From Acephala macrosclerotiorum (taxonomy: Eukaryota; Ascomycota; Leotiomycetes; Helotiales; Mollisiaceae): a stretch of 56,474 nt of DNA. The notes under the pieces were generated by a model. The model was given only the letters and a program-made list of their open reading frames with translations, was not told the origin of the DNA and did no database searches. The stretch spans positions 1 through 56,474 of the forward strand of contig MU119521.1 of the NCBI GenBank assembly GCA_014904845.1, given 5' to 3'. Below are positions 49,270 through 56,474 of this stretch, one piece after another; positions within the stretch are counted from its first letter, which is position 1, and the number at the start of each line of letters is the position of its first letter. The position numbers and the translations under genes are program-made.

Positions 49270-52200
49270 CTCACTCGCTACGTATTTAAAAAGTGCTTAA
49301 AAACTTAAATATAATATAAAACTAATTTTTAATTTTTAAAAAAATTTAAAAAAATTTATATTTAAAAAAATTTATTTTAAATTTTTATAAAAATTTTATA
49401 ATATTTATAAAACTTTAAAATTACGTAAAAAAAGTAAATAAACTTTTATATATTTTTATAAAAATTAAAATTAAAATTATTTAAAAAAAATTCAAATATT
49501 TATTTTTTTAATTATTAAAATATAATTTATATTAATAAAAATTTTTTATATAAATTATAATATATAAAATTATTATTTATTTAATTTAAAAACTAATATT
49601 AATATTTTTTATAATAAGTAATTTTATTTAAATTTAATTAAAATATTTAAATAAAATAATATAAATAATTTATTAAAAGTTTTATAATAAAAATAATTAT
49701 ATAATAATTTCGAATTAATATATAATCGATTTAATAAAATATATTAAAATTTTAATTTACGTATAATTATATTATATTAATTAATTCAAATTATATAAAA
49801 TTTAAAAATAAATTAAAAATTAATTAAATATTATTAAATTTTAAATTTTAAATAATTTTATTAATTTATAATTACGTAAATTAATAAAATTTTTAAATAC
49901 GTTTCGATTTTAAATATTAAATATATTACGTTTAAATAATAATATTATAATAATAATAAAAAATTTAATTTAATTAAAAATATTATTACGAATTATATAA
50001 TTCGTAATACGTAATTAAATTAATATTTAAAATATTAATATATAAAAAAAATAAAATTTATCGTAATAAAATATAAAAATAAATAATTAATATATAAAAA
50101 TATTATCGTTTTTAATATTAAAATTTTTGAATTTTATAAATAAATTTTTTTTAAAAATATTTTTTTTAAAATAATTATATAAACATTTAATTAAAAATAT
50201 TAATAAATTTTTATATAAAATTATTTTAAAATAATTTAATTATTAATAAATAAAAATAAATAAATTATATATTATTTAATAAATATAAAAATATAAAAAT
50301 TTAATTTTATTATTAATTTTATTAAATAAATTTAAAATATTAAATATATTTAATATATTTTTTATATAATTAATTTTTAAACGATTTTTTAATATATTTA
50401 AAATTATTATAATAATATTTTAAAAATTTAAAAATATATAAAAAGCGATTAATATTTTATTAAATATATTAAAATTAATATAATATTTTTTAAATAAATT
50501 TTTAATATTATAAATATAATATTTTTAATAAAAACAAAGATTTAAATATTAAATAAAATAAAAAATATTAAAAAAAATATTAAAAAATTTTTTTTAATTT
50601 AATTTAAATAAAAAAAATTATATATTATAATTACAAATTAATAAATTTTAAAAATATTTTTAATTAAAAAAAATTATAAAAAAAATAAATATAAAAAATA
50701 TTAATATTATTAAATAATAATTTAATATTAATTTAAATATTATTATTAATAAAATTATTTAAAAAAAAAATAAAAAAATATTATTAATTATTATTATTAA
50801 TCAATTAATAAAAAAATTAAAATTAAAATTAAAAAAATTAATTTTAAACGAAAAATAAATAAATATAATAATTAAATAATTATTTAAAAATAATTAAAAA
50901 AATTAATCAAATTATATATATATTAATAATTATATATAAAAATTTAATATAATAAAACAAATTAATAAAATACGTAAAATTAATTAAAAAAAAACAATTA
51001 TATTAAAAAAATAATAATTTAAAAATTTAAAATATTAAAAAAAATTAATTAATTATATAAATTTAAATTAATTAAAATTAAAATTAAATTTACGAATATT
51101 TAAATATTATTTGAATAAAAAAAATTTAAAAAATAAAATAAAATTATTAAAATTAAAAAATATAATTAATTGTAATTTTATAATAATTATTATAAATATT
51201 ATTTTAATTTTTATAAAAAATAAAAATACGTAAAATATAAAAAAAAATATTATATATTATATAATTTTATTATTAACGAATAAAAATATATTATTTATTA
51301 TAATAAAAAATACAAAATTAAACATTTTTTATATTTTTTTATATTTTATAAAAAATTAAAAAAAAATATATATATTTTAATATATAAATAATTATAATTA
51401 AACGCGAATTATTAAAATTTTAATTAAAATATAAAAAATAAAAATTTTAATTAAAAAAAAATTTAAAAAAATATTCGTCGTTTTAATTATTATTTTAATA
51501 ATAATTATAATAATAATAAATTTATATAAATATTATAATTTTAAATAATAATATATATAAAAACGATTTTTTTTAAAAAAATTTTATATAAAGATTTTAT
51601 ATATATAATTTAAAAAACAAAATAATAAAAATATATTCGAATTATATATAAAATAAAATAAAAAATAAAATTTAATTAATAAATTAAATATATAAATATT
51701 ATTAAATTAAATTTAAAATTATATATATATAATATATATAAATTTAAAAAAAAAAATATAAAAAATTATAATTAAAAAAATTTATATAATATTAATTATT
51801 TAAAATTATATTGTTATAAAAAAATATTAATAAATATAATTTTAAAATTTATAAGAAAAAAAATTAATAATATATAATATAATAAAATTATATATTTTTT
51901 AATATATAAAAAGTTTTTATTTATTATAAATTAATTAATTAATTAATTTATAAATTATAAATTATTTTAAATAAATTTAATTTATTAATTAAAACGAATT
52001 AATTTACGATTAAATTTTTTTATTTTATATTTTTTTATTTTTTTTATATTAATAAAACAACGTTAAAAAATAAATTATTTTAATAAATTTTATTAAAAAC
52101 CGTTTATATACGATTTATATATTTTATTTTTTATTATTATTAAAAAGAAATTTAAATTATTAAAAATCGAAAATTAAAAATTAATTAATAAAAATTTTTT

Positions 52201-55200
52201 ATTTTAATTATATTATTTAAAATTAAATAATTTAATTACAAAATTATAAAATTATAAAAAAATATTAATTTATAAAAATTACGTATTAAATTATTTAAAA
52301 TAATTAATATTAAAATATATAAAAAAAAAAAAAAGAAATTTATAATAATTATTTATAATAATTATTTTTATTTTTAATAAAAATTAAAATATAAAAAAAA
52401 GATTTTAATACAAAAAAAAAAAGAAATTATAATATTAAAAAATAAAATTGTTTTATTATTTTATATTTTAATTTTAATTTTTTTCAAAATCGTAATTCGT
52501 AAATCGCTTATAATTATTTTTAAATTAAAATAATAAAATTAAAATAAATTTTAAATTTTAAAAAACAATATAAAAAAATTAAAATAAAAAATTTTAATTA
52601 AAAAAAAACGATTAAAAAAATATTTATTTAAAAAAAATATTTTATTAAAACGAATAAACGAACGAAATTTCAAATAAAAATTAAAATAAAATTTTTTTTA
52701 CGAAAAAACAATATAAATAAAAATTAATTTTCAAAATAAATTTTATTTAAAAATAATAATTCGAAAATTTATATTTTTAAATTATTAAATTAATTTTTAA
52801 TTTAAAAACGATTAATAAATTATTCGCGTTAAAATTTATTTTTTTTAATAAAAAATATTTTTATTTTAATTATATTATTAATTTTTTTTAAAAATATAAA
52901 ACTTTAAAAAATATATATTTATATTAAAATTATAAATACTTTTTTTTAAAGTTTTTAAAATATTTTAATTAAAAAAAATAATATTATAATTTTTTTAAAA
53001 TAATATAATAATATATATAAAAATTATAAAATTATTTTAAAAATTAAAAAAAATACGATTTTTATAATATATTAATTTAATTTATAAAAAATAAATTCGA
53101 TTTATATTAAAATATAATATTAAAAATTATTTAAAAAAAAGTTTTATAATATTTTAAAAAAAAAAATTTATAAATATAATTAAAAATATTATTAAATAAA
53201 TATAAATTTTTATATAAAATTATTAATTAATTTATAAAAAGTTTTTTAATAATAAAAACGTATATAAATTTATTTAATTAAATATTTAAAAAATTAATTA
53301 AATAAAATAAATTAAATAAATAATATTAAAAACGTAAATTTATAAAAAAAAATTTAATATATATTAAAAAACGAATTATTAAAAAAATCGATTACGAGTT
53401 AATAAAAATATTTATTTATAATTATAATAAAATATATAAAAAAACAATTATTATATATAAATATAAAAAAAAAATAATAATATAATAAAATTAATAATTT
53501 AAAATATTTAAAAATTTAATAAATAATTTTTCATTTTTTATTTATTTAAATTATTTATAAAAAAAATTTAATAAAAAATATATATAATCGCTAAAAATAT
53601 TTATATCGATTTTTAATTTTTAATTTTACGTATTATTTAAATTTAAAAAATTTAATAAATATTTATATTAAAATTTTTAATTTAAATAAACGATTTTATT
53701 AAAAAATTAAAAAAACTTTTTTTTTTTTCGTATTATTTAACGATTTAAAAATCGCTTTAAACGTTAATATTATAAAAATATTTTAAAATTTAAATAATAT
53801 TATAATTTTTATAAATTAAAATTAAAATTAATTTATTTTTTTACGAAAATATAAACAAAAAAAATTTTTAATTATAAACGAAAAAAATATAATAATATAA
53901 AAAAAACGAATATAAAACTTTATATAATTTAATAATAATTAAATTTTTATAAAATATATTATTAATCGTTTAAAAAAATATAATAAAAATTAATATTATA
54001 TATAACGATTAATAAAATAAACGATATTATTTCGAGTATTTTAAGTAAATAAAAAACGAAAAAATTAATTTTTTTAATAATTATTTTTTCGTAAATCGCT
54101 ATTTATTTATAAATAAATTAATTAATTATAAATATTATTATTAAAAAAATAATTAATAATATTATAATTTTTAAAATCGTAATCGATTTTTATAATTATT
54201 TATATTTAAAAACAATTAATATTAATATAATTAAATTATAAAATAAATAATTAAAAAAGTTTTTAATTATAATTTTAATAAACGTTTTAAAAATATATAA
54301 AAAATTTAAAAATTTATTTAATTTATTATTTAAAAAAAAAATTAATATTAATAAAAAGATTTTAAAAAATTTAAATTTATCGTTATATAGTTTTAATAAT
54401 AATAATATTAATATATAAAATTTTAATAAAATAATTATTAATAAATATAATAATAATAAATACAATAATAATAAATAAATTAAAAAATAAAATTTAAAGC
54501 GTATAAAAAAACTTTTAATAAAAAACGAAAATAAAAAAAAAATATTTAAAAATTAAATTATAATAATAAATTTTATAAAACATTTAAAACAAAAAACGAA
54601 AAAAAATAATCGTAAATTAATTAAAAAATAAAACTTTAAAATAATAATTTAATATTAAAAATAAAAATTGTATTAATAAAATTTTATTATAAAAACTTTT
54701 TAAAAATATAATATTATTTTTAAAAATTTAAAAAAAAAATAAAAATAATTATTAATATTTTAAAAATATTAAATTTTATTATAATAATTATTAATTAATA
54801 ATAAAAAAATAATATTTATTATTTAATTTTAATAAATATTAAAATTGTTATAATAAAAAAAATATTAATAAATATTAATTTTATAAAATAATTTTTATAA
54901 AATTTTTATAAAACATTTAAAAAAACGAATTAATTTATTTTTATTATTAAAAACTTTATAATATTCAAAATTAATTTTATAAAAATCGATTTTTTATTAT
55001 TAATTAAAAAAAAATATATTATTATTATTTTTAAATTATATTTTAATTTATTTATATTAATTAATTTAAATAAAAAATATAAAATATTATATTATTTTTA
55101 TATATATAATTTAAAATTTTTTAATTATTTATTATTATTAAATAAAATTTTAAATTCGTTAAAATAATAATTATAAAAATAAAAATTAAATACGAAATTA

Positions 55201-56474
55201 AATATAAATTTTTTTTTTTTTTTATAAATAATATAAAAATTTTTTTTTTAAAATAATTATTTATTATTATAATAAAAATATAAATTGAATATAAAAATAA
55301 TAATTCGTAAAATAATATATTTTAAAATTTTAAAAATTTTAATTTTATTTGTACGATTATAATTTTTTTTTTTTTTAAAAATTTATTTGTATTAAATTAT
55401 TAAAAATTATTATATTCGTATATATTTTCAAATTAAAAAAATATCGAAAAAAAAATATAACGTAAAAAATTAAATATTAAAATTATTAAAAAATAATATA
55501 ACGTTAAAATTCGCGAACGATTTTTATATTTTAACGAATTTTTTTTTATTTTTAATTTTTTATTAAATATTTTTAATATTATTTTATATAAAATAAATAT
55601 TATTAGTTTAAAAGAAAATATAAAAAAAATAATATAAAAAAAAAAATTATTTTTTTCGATTTTTTATAAAACGTTTTTTTTTTAATAAAAAAAAAATAAA
55701 CGAAATTTTAAATAAAAAAAATTTTAACGAAAAAATAAAAAAATATTTTTTTATAATAATATTATTATTTTTAAACGTAAATATTAAAAAAAAATATTTA
55801 AAAAATAATATAAAACGTTAATTATTTTATTTTATTAAAAAAAAAAAAAATCGAAAAATTTTTAAATATAAAAACGAAAAAAAAATTCGAATAAAAAAAA
55901 TTTTAATTTAAAATTATTTAATATAAATATTAATATAATATATAAAATATTTATTATTACGAATTATTTTAATATTAAAAAAATTTTAATTTATTTTTAA
56001 ATAATTAATATTTTTATTTATTAAAAATTAATTATAAAAATTTAAAAAAAAAATTATTTAATAAAATAATATTTAATTAAAAAAAAGTTTTTAAAATTTA
56101 TAAAAATATTAATTCGCTTATTCGCATTAAAATAATTTAATATATAATATAATAAAACAAAAGTTTTTATTATTTTAAAATTTTATTTTTAATTATAATA
56201 AAAATATTTTAAAATCGATTTAATTATAAAATATTTAAAAAAAAAATAATAATTTTAATTAAAATTTATAATTTTTAATCGCGAAAAAAATCGATAAAAT
56301 TTATTAATTAATTAATATAATTATAAAAATAAATTTAATTATTTTAAAAAATATTAATATATTTTTTTTTATAAATAAATCTTTTAAAAAATTTATTAAA
56401 TATTTTTACGTTTTTTTAATAAATTTTTTTTTTAAATATAATTAATTTACGTTAAATATTTAAAATAAAAATAT
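49270..56474. repeat. AT-rich RIP-degraded block, right edge
   Basis: No gene or complete element is recognised. It includes a mutated fragment of the 4168-5290 repeat at about 49690-49930 and a foldback-arm relative at about 51885-51950. Open frames here (for example 54196-54465) are runs of Leu, Ile, Lys and Asn forced by composition. Confidence 0.8.
49690..49930. repeat. RIP-mutated fragment of the dispersed repeat
   Basis: It aligns with the left part of the 4168-5290 repeat: ATATTAATTAATTCAAATTA (about 49774) and AATTACGTAAATTAATAAAA (about 49870) correspond to ATATCAGCTAATTCAAATCA and GTTGCGCAAATCAATAGAAT. Confidence 0.6.

Noticed and set aside
54196..54465. Minus-strand 89-codon frame
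   Set aside because: Leu/Ile/Lys/Asn composition forced by AT-rich DNA; the same holds for 12350-12541, 37530-37748 and 38175-38507.

Overview
The window reads as a piece of a filamentous ascomycete (Pezizomycotina) genome with a two-speed layout. Long blocks of extreme A+T content alternate with short islands of ordinary base composition. The AT-rich blocks are not random. They contain recognisable repeats in which almost every difference between copies is C-to-T or G-to-A, the signature of repeat-induced point mutation (RIP). The genes have short GT-AG introns (about 48-70 bp) with CTAAC/CTGAC-like branch points, as expected for such fungi. No rRNA, tRNA or CRISPR array was recognised. The species cannot be named from the sequence alone.

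Layout: 1-4160 RIP-degraded DNA with a tandem duplication; 4168-5290 an unmutated copy of a non-coding repeat whose RIP-mutated relatives lie near 1.3, 33.6, 46.1 and 49.7 kb; 5290-9600 RIP-degraded; 9600-10740 an island with the 3' end of a short-chain dehydrogenase gene; 10740-15780 RIP-degraded, with a complete non-autonomous LTR element (11421-14014); 15780-23880 the largest island, with a secreted PAN/apple-like protein gene (17145-17876), a 68-bp minisatellite, a disrupted coding region on the minus strand, a HET-domain pseudogene and a fragment resembling STAND-type proteins; 24850-27720 an island with a gene for a membrane-anchored protein with a signal peptide; 27720-47330 a nested transposon graveyard; 47330-49270 an island with a five-exon gene and an intact-looking MITE; 49270-56474 RIP-degraded DNA.

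The best single gene is at 47468-48711 (minus strand). Five exons join into a 334-residue protein with a signal peptide, a compact Hsp70/actin-fold ATPase-like region and a C-terminal HDEL. This predicts a miniature Hsp70-like protein of the ER lumen without a substrate-binding domain. With the PAN-like protein and the membrane-anchored protein, all three intact genes found here carry signal peptides, which fits gene islands in AT-rich isochores. The other gene remnants (HET, STAND-like, SDR, a cysteine-rich frame) are broken.

The transposon history can be ordered from target-site duplications. Three copies of one 197-bp-LTR element are flanked by ATATT, ATTAT and AATTT. The third copy was interrupted, within its own LTR, by a 7.5-kb Ty1/copia-like element (flanks ACGTA) that still shows a gag zinc-knuckle and an RNase H motif through the RIP damage. 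The second copy was hit later by a solo LTR that itself shows no RIP.
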